This document shows, piece after piece, positions 24,449-34,900 of a stretch of DNA of 41,135 nt. Each line of letters starts with the position of its first letter. Positions within the stretch are counted from its first letter, which is position 1. Source of the DNA: an uncultured Prevotellaceae bacterium (lineage in GTDB: Bacteria; Bacteroidota; Bacteroidia; Bacteroidales; Bacteroidaceae); assembly GCA_902786565.1 (NCBI GenBank), contig CADACW010000027.1, positions 1-41,135 of the forward strand, written 5' to 3'. The notes below the pieces were generated by a model. That model did no database searches and was not told the DNA's origin. It saw only the letters and a program-made list of their open reading frames with translations. Position numbers and translations under genes: made by a program.

Positions 24449-26434
24449 TTAAAGATTCACGCCTGTTCCTTTCAGATATTCCTTGCCAAGCTGTTTGGCG
24501 CGTTCCAGATTGCGGTTCTTCTGCTGTTTGGCCTTTTCGGGTTTCTGCTTCACCAGCTTGGAGGGTTTCTGCAGATGACGCGGGGTGGCCGTAAGATTCC
24601 AATCTCTGCTGACGTCCCACTTCTCCTTGCACTCTATCTCTTCCGGATGGTAGTAAACCGGCTCTGCCTGCAGGCCCTGGTCGTAGTCGCCCGTATCCCA
24701 AACACCATTGCCATTGAGGTCAATGAAGGCTGAAATGTAATATTTTCCTGGTTTTACGTAAATAAAATCTGCCGTCCGCTCTTTGTCTGCCGCTTTTTGT
24801 TTCACAATTTTACCTGACGAGTCGAGCACTCTCACCATGACACACGCCGTATCGTTGGTCTGAGGGATATTGCTCAACGTCACGCTCAACGTGCAAAACT
24901 CTTCCTGCGTGGCAACCTTTATGCCCTGTTTGATGGCATTCGACACCTGTCCATAAATGCCTACGAAAGCGGCGGAGTCTACTTCAAAACTATACTCCAA
25001 GCCCGCCTTCCATTCGGCCACCAGTTTATAGTTTCGCGTGGCAGTCTGCACCATTTCGTGCGGACAGTTGTACCAGACAGAGTCAACCATCACATAAAGG
25101 TGGACGGCAGAGGTGTCGCACCGGGCTAATGGTTCGGGCATTTCTATATAAAAAACATCCAGCGGCGTCATCTGTCCACTGATGCTCATTTTGGGCTGGA
25201 GCGGCTTTACGGGATAGATGCTGTCATACGGTTCCTCGCGCTTTTTCTTCTTTTCCTGCTCTTTCTGCCAGTTCTCTATCTCCTTCGCCTTCTCTTTCAT
25301 ACGTTTCTCGTATGACACCTTGGGGATTGCCTCCACGGTATCCACCATTTCGAAGAGCTGGCCCAAAGTGTCAGTCATCAGGTAGGAGCGCTCAATGACA
25401 AGTGTGTCCTGATTGACGAGCGTGGTGTCACGCAGCCAATAGCAGATGGTGTCCTTCTTGGCCGAGGCCTCCACCACAAAGGCGCTGTCGCTGTCGAAGT
25501 TCAGCCCGCGCATTTTGGGCAAAGAGTCACTGCCGTAGGTGAAGAAGAGTTCGATTTTCTCAGGATCCTTGCGCTCCATTTTCACCAGCGAGCGGTCGGT
25601 GAGCAACTGCTGGAAGCACATCAACGTCACATCGTCGGGCAGGAAATGGGTATAGCCCACGCGCAGGATGTTGTCAATGTGAAGGGAGTCGCGCCAAATG
25701 GTGTCCTGCCGCGTATCGGGTTTCCAGGTTGGCACAATGCTGTCAGTTGAGAATCCTATTGTCTCACTTTTCTGCCCATAGACAAAGTCACCATCGGCAT
25801 CATTCAGCGCAAAGACACGATAGGCTCCCGGAGCCACGCCCTTGACGGTGAACCGCCCACCGGCATTGGTCCTGGAGACACGAATCATCGGCTCTTTATG
25901 GAAAATGGTGTCACGCATGGTGTCGCGTGGATTCCAATAGGGGTAGAGGCCCACCAGCATCCCTTTCAACGGTTCCATATCTTCCGCGTTCAAGCAGTAG
26001 CCCGACACCTCCAGCGTGTCTATCTGGCCGCCTGTCGAGAACGAGAAGGTGTAGTTGCCCATAGGATTGCCCTCGTTGTTGTCGCTGATGGCATCGCTGA
26101 AATCTATGGTATAGGTGGTATTAGGCTTCAGCGAGTCATTCAGACTGACAATGATGCGCTTGCCCTGTGCCTTAATATCGGCTTGCTCCAATTGAGGCGG
26201 CGACACAATGACCTTGTTCTGGGCATCTTCAATCTTGATGAACTCGTTGAAGTTGATGGTCACCTTCTTGGCCGCCACATTGATGCCCTTGTCTTCGGGT
26301 GTCGAATTCAGGACATACGGCGGTGTCTCGTCATACCAGCCACCATCGGGGTTGCCCATACGGGCACAGGCTGCCATCATCAGCAGAAGCGAGGCCACCG
26401 TGAGCCAAGTCTTGATATCACGTTTGTTTATCAT
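24449..26434 (-). CDS. Lipoprotein with N-terminal bacterial Ig-like (Big_5) domain
   Basis: A 661-residue lipoprotein: the signal peptide ends LMMAAC with the lipidated Cys at residue 23. Residues 35-135 form a Big_5 domain (ETPPYVLNSTPEDKGINV, then INFNEF and PNTTYTIDFSDAISDNNEGN). A second beta region follows (about 140-225, VSGYCLNAEDMEPLKGMLVG and RFTVKGVAPGAYRVFALNDADGD), resembling a carboxypeptidase-regulatory-like or SpaA-type fold. Residues 365-405 are a highly charged, Lys-Glu-rich helix. This layout is a conserved Bacteroidales surface-lipoprotein family without assigned function. It starts 6 bases after the nucleoside kinase ends. Confidence 0.88.
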   Translation of the reverse strand: MINKRDIKTWLTVASLLLMMAACARMGNPDGGWYDETPPYVLNSTPEDKGINVAAKKVTINFNEFIKIEDAQNKVIVSPPQLEQADIKAQGKRIIVSLNDSLKPNTTYTIDFSDAISDNNEGNPMGNYTFSFSTGGQIDTLEVSGYCLNAEDMEPLKGMLVGLYPYWNPRDTMRDTIFHKEPMIRVSRTNAGGRFTVKGVAPGAYRVFALNDADGDFVYGQKSETIGFSTDSIVPTWKPDTRQDTIWRDSLHIDNILRVGYTHFLPDDVTLMCFQQLLTDRSLVKMERKDPEKIELFFTYGSDSLPKMRGLNFDSDSAFVVEASAKKDTICYWLRDTTLVNQDTLVIERSYLMTDTLGQLFEMVDTVEAIPKVSYEKRMKEKAKEIENWQKEQEKKKKREEPYDSIYPVKPLQPKMSISGQMTPLDVFYIEMPEPLARCDTSAVHLYVMVDSVWYNCPHEMVQTATRNYKLVAEWKAGLEYSFEVDSAAFVGIYGQVSNAIKQGIKVATQEEFCTLSVTLSNIPQTNDTACVMVRVLDSSGKIVKQKAADKERTADFIYVKPGKYYISAFIDLNGNGVWDTGDYDQGLQAEPVYYHPEEIECKEKWDVSRDWNLTATPRHLQKPSKLVKQKPEKAKQQKNRNLERAKQLGKEYLKGTGVNL

Positions 26435-26440
26435 TCTGCA

Positions 26441-28102
26441 TTAATACGTAAAGGAGGAACCGCCCAAGAACTCGCGCAACAATGACGTGGGGGGAAGTTG
26501 GTCTTCAGGTATGGGGCGGATATATCCAAGGAATTTGCGCAGGCGGTAGGCTTCGGCATATTCCACACAGTTCTCAGGCACCTGCTCCAGCAGCGGTTCT
26601 GCCTGCCGTTTGATGACGGCCAGTTCAAACAGCATGGCCGTGTTGAACATCTGGTCGGCATTTTCCTGATAGGGGAAAATCCATCTGTTCTCGCCATTGC
26701 GCACCGACGGCCACCGGCGTATGGTCTCCTTGGCAGATATTCCGCGGTACTTGTGGTCACGAATGATGCGGCGCAGCAATCGGTTGTCGGTAGTAGGCAC
26801 ATAGTTGTGATTGTCAAGCAGGATGGTTGTCAGTGCCGAGGCATAGACACGATACTTCAGTTCTTCGGGAATCTGAGCCGTCAATTCCGGGTTCAGGGCG
26901 TGTATGCCTTCCACCACCAGTATCTCGCCAGCCTTCAGTTGCAAGCGCCGGCCGCTCTTCTGCGAAGTGCCTGTCGGGAAATCGTAGCGCGGCAGTTCCA
27001 CCTCCTCGCCACGGAAAAGGGCGCTGAGATGCTCGTTCAGCAAAGGCAGGTTCAGGGCGTGCAGATGTTCAAAGTCGAAGTCGCCATTGGCATCGCGTGG
27101 GGTTGCGTCACGATTCAAAAAGTAGTCGTCGAGCGAGATGGGCACCGGCCTAATGCCGTTAACGGCCAGCTGCACGCTCAGACGCTTGCAGGTGGTTGTC
27201 TTGCCCGACGATGAAGGCCCCGAAATGAGCACCATCCGAATGCCTTTGTGGCGGCAGATGTCATCGGCTATTTGCGAGATTTTCTTCTCCTGCAGCGCCT
27301 CGCCTATCTGAATCAGTTGCGAGGCATAGCCTTTGTCGATGATCTCATTCAGGTCGCCCACCGTGCGCAAGCCCAGGATGTTCTGCCAATGATGGTGTTC
27401 CTTGAAGATACCGAACATCTTGTCCTGCATCACCATCTCGTTCAGTTCGGCCGGACTCTCCGGCGAAGGCAGACGCAAGAGCAGACCGTCGTAATACTTC
27501 TCAAGCCCAAAAAGGTATATCTGCGACGTGTTGGTAAGCATGGCTCCGTAGAAATAATCCTTGTAGCCGTCCAAATCGTAGTAGGTGGTGTAGAGAGCAC
27601 CGTGCGAGCGCAACAGTTTCACTTTCGATTGGCTGTCTTCCCTCTCAAACATTCTGATGGCTTCTTCGGTAGTGGTCTCAAAGCGGCGTATGGGCAAGGC
27701 CTGACTGATCAGCTCGTTCATTCTCTCACGCAGCAGCCCCACGTCGTCAAGCGTCACAGGACGCCCTAATTGCAGGTCCACATAGTAGCCGTTAGACACA
27801 GGTATGTCGATAGCCACACGGCAAGACTCAAACAGGTCATGGGCTGCCTTACATAGTATAAAGAAAAGCGTGCGTGTGTAGGTGCGCCGGCCCGAGGAGG
27901 AAGTGATGTCGAGAAACTCCACCTCCTTGGGATTGTACACTCGGTAGTGCATCCCCTCCACCTTGTTGTTCACCCTTGCATTGATGGGGCCGAAGTCCAT
28001 GTGCAGTCCGGTCTGCTGCCAAAGCTGTTCCAGCTTACTGCCCGTCGGCACGTCGTAGGACTTGCCATTGTTTTTGCAACTTATCTTTACTGTCTGTTCC
28101 AT
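26441..28102 (-). CDS. Nucleoside (uridine) kinase with N-terminal TGS and ThrRS-like domains
   Basis: A 553-residue cytoplasmic enzyme combining a TGS domain (residues 1-65), a threonyl-tRNA-synthetase second-additional-domain-like region (about 70-240) and a C-terminal P-loop kinase. The Walker A motif is ISGPSSSGKTTTCKRLSVQL (about 287-306), followed by ISLDDYFLNRDATPRDANGD, the PRK/uridine-kinase substrate region. It is the standard Bacteroidetes form annotated as nucleoside or uridine kinase, which phosphorylates uridine/cytidine. The start at 28102 gives the family N-terminus MEQTVKISCKNNG; a longer frame is excluded by the promoter at 28134-28164. Confidence 0.9.
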   Translation of the reverse strand: MEQTVKISCKNNGKSYDVPTGSKLEQLWQQTGLHMDFGPINARVNNKVEGMHYRVYNPKEVEFLDITSSSGRRTYTRTLFFILCKAAHDLFESCRVAIDIPVSNGYYVDLQLGRPVTLDDVGLLRERMNELISQALPIRRFETTTEEAIRMFEREDSQSKVKLLRSHGALYTTYYDLDGYKDYFYGAMLTNTSQIYLFGLEKYYDGLLLRLPSPESPAELNEMVMQDKMFGIFKEHHHWQNILGLRTVGDLNEIIDKGYASQLIQIGEALQEKKISQIADDICRHKGIRMVLISGPSSSGKTTTCKRLSVQLAVNGIRPVPISLDDYFLNRDATPRDANGDFDFEHLHALNLPLLNEHLSALFRGEEVELPRYDFPTGTSQKSGRRLQLKAGEILVVEGIHALNPELTAQIPEELKYRVYASALTTILLDNHNYVPTTDNRLLRRIIRDHKYRGISAKETIRRWPSVRNGENRWIFPYQENADQMFNTAMLFELAVIKRQAEPLLEQVPENCVEYAEAYRLRKFLGYIRPIPEDQLPPTSLLREFLGGSSFTY

Positions 28103-28133
28103 AATGATATTGAGCTTGCCATAGAGAGGCGTG

Positions 28134-28164
28134 CAAAGGTAGAAATTTTTTCTGTTGCGCCAAA
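28134..28164 (-). promoter_or_regulatory. Promoter of the nucleoside-kinase run
   Basis: On the minus strand TTTG (28164 to 28161), a 19-base spacer and TACCTTTG (28141 to 28134), 31 bases before the start. Confidence 0.75.
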
Positions 28165-28237
28165 ATATTTCATTCTTTTTTAGCCTTTCTTCAGAAAAGG
28201 CAAGAGTTGCCAAAGACAAAATCCACATAAATATGGA

Positions 28238-28268
28238 TTGCAGCGCCCGCCAAACCGCAGTACCTTTG
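28238..28268 (+). promoter_or_regulatory. Promoter of the TonB-dependent receptor gene
   Basis: TTG at 28238-28240, a 20-base spacer and TACCTTTG at 28261-28268, 28 bases before the ATG. Confidence 0.75.
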
Positions 28269-28296
28269 CACCCGGGAAAAAAACATCCAGACAATA

Positions 28297-30786
28297 ATGA
28301 ACAGAACATTCACACTTGCCCTTTTGGCCTTTATCTCAACCACCTCCATGGCCATTGGAGAGAGCATTTCCACCCCTGTCGACACAAGCCGCGTGGTCGA
28401 CCTCGACGAGGTCATCATTGTTGCACAGCCCAAAGAGCAGGTACGCCTGCGCCAGCAGCCACTGAGCAGCAATGTCTTCGGTGCCGCCGAAATGCAGCGG
28501 CTCAATGTCCGCGACCTCAGTCAGCTGTCGCAGTATGTGCCATCATTCACCATGCCAGCATACGGTTCACGCCTCACATCGTCATTGTATGTGCGCGGCA
28601 TCGGTTCGCGCATCAACAACCCTGCCGTGAGCGTCTACTACGACAACATCCCACTCATGTCGAAGGCAGCATTTAACACCCATTTTTACATGCTCGACCG
28701 TGTAGACATCCTGCGCGGACCGCAGGGCACGCTCTACGGCATGAACACCGAAGGCGGCCTGGTGCGCATCTACTCAAAGGATCCGATGAACTATCAGGGA
28801 ACCGACATCAACCTGGGCATTGGCACTGGCTTCTACCGCAATGTGGAGGTGGCCCACTACCACCGTCCCAGCGAGCGGCTGGCCTTCAGCGCAGCCGGTT
28901 TCTACAGCGGACAGAACGGTTTCATCGACAACCAGAACTTCTCGGCTAAGAACGACAAGGCTAATGAGGCCGGCGGCAAGGGCCACCTCATCTGGCTGCC
29001 CAACGAGCAGTTAAAAGTAGACTGGACCACCGACTACCAGTACACCAACCAGAACGGCTTTGGCTACGGCGAGGCCCAGCTCTCAGGCCAGCAGCTCCTC
29101 ATCCCCGAAAACCCCGCAACCACCATTATGAATGGCTACAAGCGCAATATGCTGAACACGGGCCTGTCGCTCTCTATGGGCGTAGGTGGCGGCGACTTGC
29201 AGACGGCACCGCTCATCTTTACGTCGACCACCAGCTACCAGTTTCTGAAAGACCAGATGCTGATGGACCAGGACTATATGACGCCCGACTATCTGCGTCT
29301 GGAACAGCGTCAGAAGACCCACGCCCTGACCCAGGAATATGTGCTCCGCAGCCAAAACAGCAACCGATGGCAGCACGCCAGCGGCATCTTCGGCAGTTAC
29401 CAGTGGCTGCGCACCGACGGGCCCGTCTACTTCGGCGATGCCATCACAGGCCCCATTGGCAATGCCATCACTTCAGCCATGACCGGTGCCATGCAGCAGG
29501 CTATGTACAATAGCATGCTGGCACAGATGACGGCACAAATGAAAGCCGAAATGATGTCCAAGGGCATGCCCGAGGCTGCTGCACAGGCCGCTGCCGAGAA
29601 GGCCGCCCCCGCCGCCGCAGAGAAGGCCGCACAGGCCGCAGTAGAGAAAGCCGGCGTCACGATGACTGCCGAAATGGCCGTGCCGGGCTATTTCCACAAC
29701 AGCCAGATGAACTACGCCCTCTTCCACGAGTCGAACATTCTGGCCACCGACCACCTGAAGTTCACCCTCGGCCTCCGGCTGAACCACGACATCATCAACT
29801 TCAAGTACAACACACTGGCCTACATGAACATGACGGGCGGAACAGCCCAGCGGCAGGCCACCTACCACCTGACGTCGCACATCGCCAACGAGTGCTCGAA
29901 GTCCTACACCCAGCTGCTGCCCAAGTTCGGCATCACTTACCTGCTCAACGACAATCTCGGCAACATCTACGGTCTGGTGGCCAAGGGCGAGCGCAGCGGC
30001 GGCTACAACATCCAAATGTTTGCCGACATTCTCCAGGCCGAGCTCAACCTTCACCAGCAGGATGCCATGCGTGGCGACTACGACGTGCAGCACACGCCGG
30101 CAGACTATGCCGACATCGAGAACCGCATCAGCTTCAAGCCCGAAGAGTCGTGGAACTTTGAGGTGGGTGCCCACCTGAACCTCTTCGGCAGTACCGTCCA
30201 TGCCGACGTGGCCCTCTACTATATGGACATCCGAAACCAGCAGGTGTCGAAGATGAGCCAGATGTACAACTATGGCCGCATCATCGACAATGCCGGCAAG
30301 AGCCACTCCTTCGGAGCCGAGGCCACACTGCGCGGCAAGGCCATCAACAACCACCTCGACTGGGCCGTGAGCTATGCTTACACGCAGGCCAAATTCAGCG
30401 AATACGACGACTTTGAGCAGGCCTCAAGGGGTGTCTACACCCCCGTCAGCTACAAGGACAACTATGTGCCTTTCATCCCGCAGCACACTTTCAATGCCAT
30501 GGCCGACTGCCATCTGGGCAAGCTGACCATTGGCGCCAACGTCAGCGGACAGGGCAAGACCTGGTGGAACGAGGCCAACACCTTCTACCAGAAAGCCTAC
30601 GCCACCCTGGGAGCCCACGCCGACTACGAGCTGGGGCCGGTGGTCGTCTCGCTGTGGGGCTGCAACCTGACCAACACCAAATACAATACATTTGCCGTGG
30701 AAAGCTCTGCGGCAGGCTCACAGAAGATCTTCGCCCAGAAGGCCACCCCCCTGCAACTGGGCTGCGACTTGCGCCTCCACTTCTGA
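28297..30786 (+). CDS. TonB-dependent outer-membrane receptor with Ala/Met-rich insertion
   Basis: An 829-residue receptor with a signal peptide (residues 1-20) and a TonB-box-like segment DEVIIVAQ (37-44), but no carboxypeptidase-like N-terminal domain of the SusC type and no SusD partner. The plug domain (45-160) has FGAAEMQRLNVRDLSQL, SLYVRGIGSR, VSVYYDNIPL and VDILRGPQGTLYGMNTEGG; the rest is a beta-barrel ending in LQLGCDLRLHF with a terminal Phe. This form usually takes up siderophores, haem, cobalamin or other small ligands. Residues about 380-461 are a low-complexity Ala/Met-rich insertion with AAAEKAA-type repeats that is not expected in a barrel. It has its own promoter and terminator. 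Confidence 0.93.
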   Translation: MNRTFTLALLAFISTTSMAIGESISTPVDTSRVVDLDEVIIVAQPKEQVRLRQQPLSSNVFGAAEMQRLNVRDLSQLSQYVPSFTMPAYGSRLTSSLYVRGIGSRINNPAVSVYYDNIPLMSKAAFNTHFYMLDRVDILRGPQGTLYGMNTEGGLVRIYSKDPMNYQGTDINLGIGTGFYRNVEVAHYHRPSERLAFSAAGFYSGQNGFIDNQNFSAKNDKANEAGGKGHLIWLPNEQLKVDWTTDYQYTNQNGFGYGEAQLSGQQLLIPENPATTIMNGYKRNMLNTGLSLSMGVGGGDLQTAPLIFTSTTSYQFLKDQMLMDQDYMTPDYLRLEQRQKTHALTQEYVLRSQNSNRWQHASGIFGSYQWLRTDGPVYFGDAITGPIGNAITSAMTGAMQQAMYNSMLAQMTAQMKAEMMSKGMPEAAAQAAAEKAAPAAAEKAAQAAVEKAGVTMTAEMAVPGYFHNSQMNYALFHESNILATDHLKFTLGLRLNHDIINFKYNTLAYMNMTGGTAQRQATYHLTSHIANECSKSYTQLLPKFGITYLLNDNLGNIYGLVAKGERSGGYNIQMFADILQAELNLHQQDAMRGDYDVQHTPADYADIENRISFKPEESWNFEVGAHLNLFGSTVHADVALYYMDIRNQQVSKMSQMYNYGRIIDNAGKSHSFGAEATLRGKAINNHLDWAVSYAYTQAKFSEYDDFEQASRGVYTPVSYKDNYVPFIPQHTFNAMADCHLGKLTIGANVSGQGKTWWNEANTFYQKAYATLGAHADYELGPVVVSLWGCNLTNTKYNTFAVESSAAGSQKIFAQKATPLQLGCDLRLHF

Positions 30787-30804
30787 CCTGAGTTGCAAAA
30801 AAAG

Positions 30805-30834
30805 GCCGAAAGTTTTTGCGCTTTCGGCTTTTTT
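30805..30834 (+). terminator. Rho-independent terminator of the TonB receptor gene
   Basis: GCCGAAAG at 30805-30812 pairs perfectly with CTTTCGGC at 30821-30828 around TTTTTGCG, followed by six T residues. Confidence 0.85.
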
Positions 30835-30845
30835 GTGTATTTTTG
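30815..30845 (+). promoter_or_regulatory. Promoter of the RhaT-GH31 pair
   Basis: TTTG at 30815-30818, a 19-base spacer and TATTTTTG at 30838-30845. The upstream element lies in the loop of the preceding terminator. Confidence 0.65.
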
Positions 30846-30885
30846 CAGCCTACTAACACATTATCATTCATTTAAAACAAACAAA

Positions 30886-31950
30886 ATGGAAATCTTTATC
30901 GGACTTATCATCATTGCCATTGGCGCGTTCTGCCAGAGCAGTTGCTACGTGCCCATCAACAAAGTAAAGGACTGGAGCTGGGAGAGTTTCTGGCTCACTC
31001 AGGGTGTGTTTGCCTACGTGCTGTTCCCCCTCGTCGGCGCGTTTCTGGCCGTTCCGGCCGGCGAGTCGCTCTTCGCGCTCATCGGCGCCCACCCGCAGGA
31101 GGCCTGGCTGACGCTCTTCTTCGGTATGCTGTGGGGCGTAGGCGGCCTGACCTTCGGTCTCTCCATGCGCTATCTTGGCGTAGCCCTCGGCCAGTCGCTG
31201 GCGCTGGGCACCTGTGCCGGCCTTGGCGTGATTCTCCCGCCTTTCATCAAGCCCCTCTTTGGCAAGGCACTCAGCGAGTCTGACCATATCACCGTTGCCG
31301 TCCTCGTCGGCGTCATTGTCACCCTCATCGGCATCGCCGTCATCGGCATTGCAGGGGCCATGAAGTCGGCCTCGCTGAGCGAAGAGGAGAAGCGCGAGGC
31401 GGTCAAGGACTTCAACTTCCCCAAGGGCATCGCCATTGCGCTCCTGGCCGGCTTCATGAGCGGCTGCTTCGCCATCGGTCTCTCTATGGGCGACAGCATC
31501 CGTTTCGACAATTCCGACCCGCTCTATGCCTCGCTGCCCGCCACGCTGGTGGTCACCTTCGGCGGATTCCTTGTCAACGCCGCCTACTGCCTGTTCCAGA
31601 ACCAGAAGAACAAGACGTGGGGCGACTACGGCAAGACCAGCCTCTATGCCAACAACATCTTCTTCTGCGCCCTGGCCGGACTGCTGTGGTACAGCCAGTT
31701 CTTCGGACTGAGCGTGGGCAAGGGATTCCTACAGGAGTCTGCCACGCTGCTGGCCTTCTCGTGGTGCATACTGATGGCACTCAACGTCACCTTCAGCAAC
31801 GTCTGGGGCATCATACTCAAGGAGTGGAAGGGCTGCCGGCAGAATGTTATTGTGGTGCTGATTGTGGGCCTCATCATCCTCATCGCCTCCTGCTTCCTGC
31901 CGCAATTGCTGCGCGAGGCTGGCGACGTCTTCCTGAAAGTGCTGGTATAG
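30886..31950 (+). CDS. RhaT-family sugar/proton symporter
   Basis: A 354-residue inner-membrane permease with about ten TM helices, of the L-rhamnose-proton symporter (RhaT) family in the drug/metabolite transporter superfamily. Supporting segments are IGAFCQSSCYVPINKVKDWSWE (11-32), GMLWGVGGLTFGLSMRYLGV, SLALGTCAGLGVILPP, and GFMSGCFAIGLSMG. The family imports L-rhamnose in enterobacteria, but no rhamnose catabolic gene is nearby; instead a GH31 glycosidase follows after 4 bases, so another sugar released by that enzyme is equally possible. No gene symbol is given for this reason. The ATG at 30886 gives the family N-terminus MEIFIGLIIIAIG. Confidence 0.88.
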   Translation: MEIFIGLIIIAIGAFCQSSCYVPINKVKDWSWESFWLTQGVFAYVLFPLVGAFLAVPAGESLFALIGAHPQEAWLTLFFGMLWGVGGLTFGLSMRYLGVALGQSLALGTCAGLGVILPPFIKPLFGKALSESDHITVAVLVGVIVTLIGIAVIGIAGAMKSASLSEEEKREAVKDFNFPKGIAIALLAGFMSGCFAIGLSMGDSIRFDNSDPLYASLPATLVVTFGGFLVNAAYCLFQNQKNKTWGDYGKTSLYANNIFFCALAGLLWYSQFFGLSVGKGFLQESATLLAFSWCILMALNVTFSNVWGIILKEWKGCRQNVIVVLIVGLIILIASCFLPQLLREAGDVFLKVLV

Positions 31951-31954
31951 CGAT

Positions 31955-34900
31955 ATGAAGCGGAGCCTGTTCGTAGTCATCACCTGGCTGATGGCCGCCG
32001 CCTCGGTGCAGTCGGCCACGGTCAAGGTGCAGGGGCAGACGGTCACCGTCCGTCCCGACGGGGGCGAGGCCCGCATCGTCCGCCTGCAAGTGGTGGCCGA
32101 CAAGATCATCCGTGTGCAGGCCACCAGCGAGGAGCAGCTGCCACAGAAGCAGCCCTCGCTGATGGTCGTGCCACAGACGGCCGCGACACCGTTCACTACC
32201 GATGAAAGCGGGGAAAATGTGGTGGTGAAGACCGCTGGCGTACAGGCGGTGGTCAACAAGCAGACGGGCGCACTGCTGTTCAACGACGGCAGCGGCAGGC
32301 GGCTGCTGGCCGAAGCCCCCGGCGGCAAGCACTTCTGGCCGTTCACCGTGCCCCACCGCGAACTGGGCATCAAGGGCGGAGCGCAGCCCACCCAGGCCAT
32401 GAAGCACGGCCTGCAGTGGCAGATGTGCTTCGACAGCCCCGACGACGAGGCTTTCTACGGACTGGGGCAGCACCAGAGCGAAGAGCTCAACATGAAGGGC
32501 AAGAACGAAGACCTCTTCCAGTACAACACCAAGGTGTCCATCCCCTTTGTGCTCTCCACCAAGGGTTATGGCCTGCTCTGGGACTCCTACTCATTCTGCC
32601 GTTTCGGCAAGCCCGACGACTATCTCCAGCTGAACCGCGCCTTCCGCCTCTACGACAAGAGGGGGCGCGAGGGGCACCTCACAGGGACATATACCAGCCA
32701 CGCCAAGGGCAAGGAGTCGAAGACCATTGTCAGAGACGAGGACAGCATCTACTTTGAGTACACCCTGCCCGCACTGCAGCAGGCCAACGATCGGGGCGGC
32801 ATCAAAAATCTGCCCAAAGACTTCAATCTCGACGGTTCCACCGTAGTTTACGAGGGGTTCATAGAGCCACGCCAACTGCCGCACGATGCCGGCGAGGCAC
32901 TCCATCAGTTCATACTCTACTATGCGGGCTACGTCAGGGTCTTCATCGGCGGAAAGGAGGTGGTGCCCCAGCGCTGGCGCACGGCCTGGAACCCCAACGC
33001 CTATAAGTTTGACGTGACGCTGAACGAGGGCCAGCGCACCCACCTCCGCATAGAGTGGCAGCCCGACGGCGGCGAGAGCTACATGGGCCTGAGGGTGGCA
33101 CCGCCACGCAGCCGTCGCGAGCGCGGCCAGCTGTCCATCTGGAGCGAGATGGCCCGCGACATGGACTACTACTTCATAGCCGGCCCCACCTTCGACCAGG
33201 TCATAGCCGGCTACCGCACCCTCACGGGCAAGGCCAGCCTCTACCCCAAGTGGGCACTGGGATTCTGGCAGAGCCGCGAGCGCTACAAGACGGCCAACGA
33301 GTTGCTGCAGACGCTGGCCGAGTTCCGCCGGCGCCACATACCCATCGACAACATTGTGCAGGACTGGAACTACTGGCCCGAAGACCAGTGGGGCAGCCAC
33401 CAGTTTGAGGCGTCGCGCTACCCCGACCCACAGGCCATGGTCGACAGCGTGCACCAGATGCACGGTCGCCTGATGATCAGCGTCTGGCCCAAATTCTACG
33501 TAAACACCGACAACTACAAGCAGTTCGACACCCACGGATGGATGTACAACCAAAGTTCCACCGACGACATCCACGACTGGGTGGGCCCCGGCTACAAGAA
33601 CGGCTTCTACGACGCTTACGACCCCGATGCCCGCAAACTCTTCTGGCACCAGATGGACCAAGCCCTCTACACCGGGCTGAAGGCCCAAAAAGTAAAGTCT
33701 CACAACCCTCAACACTCACTCATCGACGCTTGGTGGATGGACGCCTCGGAGCCCAATGTGCGCGACTGCACCCCAATGTGGTACCGAAAGGCACTCTGCG
33801 GACCAACGGCCATAGGCACCTCAACGGAGTACTTCAACGCCTACGCACTGGTCAACGCGCAAGCCATCTACGAGGGACAGCGCTCCACCAACGCCCGCCT
33901 CAGGGCGAAGGGCGAGCCACGGGTCTTCCTGCTCACCCGCAGCGGATTTGCCGGACAGCAACGCTACTCGACAGCCACCTGGAGCGGCGACATAGGCACC
34001 CGATGGGAAGACATGAGGGCGCAGATGTCGGCAGGCCTCAACTTCTCCATGTCGGGCGTACCCTTCTGGGGCATGGACCAGGGAGGATTTTGCGTGGAGA
34101 GACGCTACCAGAACGCACAGCGCACCTTCGACAAGACTGGCGTGGAGACCGAAGACCTGCGCGAATGGCGCGAACTGCAGACCCGATGGAACCAGTTCGG
34201 CACCTTCATACCCATCTTCCGCAGCCACGGCCAATGGCCACTACGCGAGATATGGAACATAGCACCCGACGACCATCCGGCCTACCGCTCGTTTGTCTAC
34301 TACGACCGGCTGCGCTATCACCTCATGCCCTACCTCTACTCGCTGGCAGCATGGGCCCATTTCAGCGACTATACGCTGATGAGGGCACTGGTGATGGACT
34401 TCACAGCCGACCGACAGGTGCACAACATTGCCGACCAGTGGATGCTCGGACCGGCACTGATGGCCTGTCCCGTGAGCAACTACAAGGCACGCAGCCGCTC
34501 CGTCTACTTCCCCCGTCAGTGCGGGTGGTACAATCTCTACACCGGCGAGAAAGTCATTGAAGGCGAAAAGGATATTGCAAAAGGCCAATCGGTAAATCGG
34601 CAATTAATGATTGCCGCCCCCTACGAACAAATACCGGTCTTTGTCCGCGAGGGCAGCATCATTCCTTTCGGGCCACAGATGGAGTGGAGCGACGAGAAGC
34701 CTGCCGAGCTCATCAACCTTTATATATATAGCGGTGCCGACGGCGCCTTCCAGCTCTATGAAGACGAGGGTACCAACTACAACTATGAGCGTGGCCTCTA
34801 CACCACCATCGACATCAGCTACGACGACGCCACACGCACCGTCATCTTCGCCCGCAGGCAGGGCAGTTTTCCCGGCATGCTCAAGCAGCGCCGCTTCAAC

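Noticed and set aside
28297-30786. SusC-type receptor with polysaccharide locus
   Set aside because: It lacks the SusC N-terminal domain and there is no SusD gene beside it; the GH31 gene follows a different promoter.
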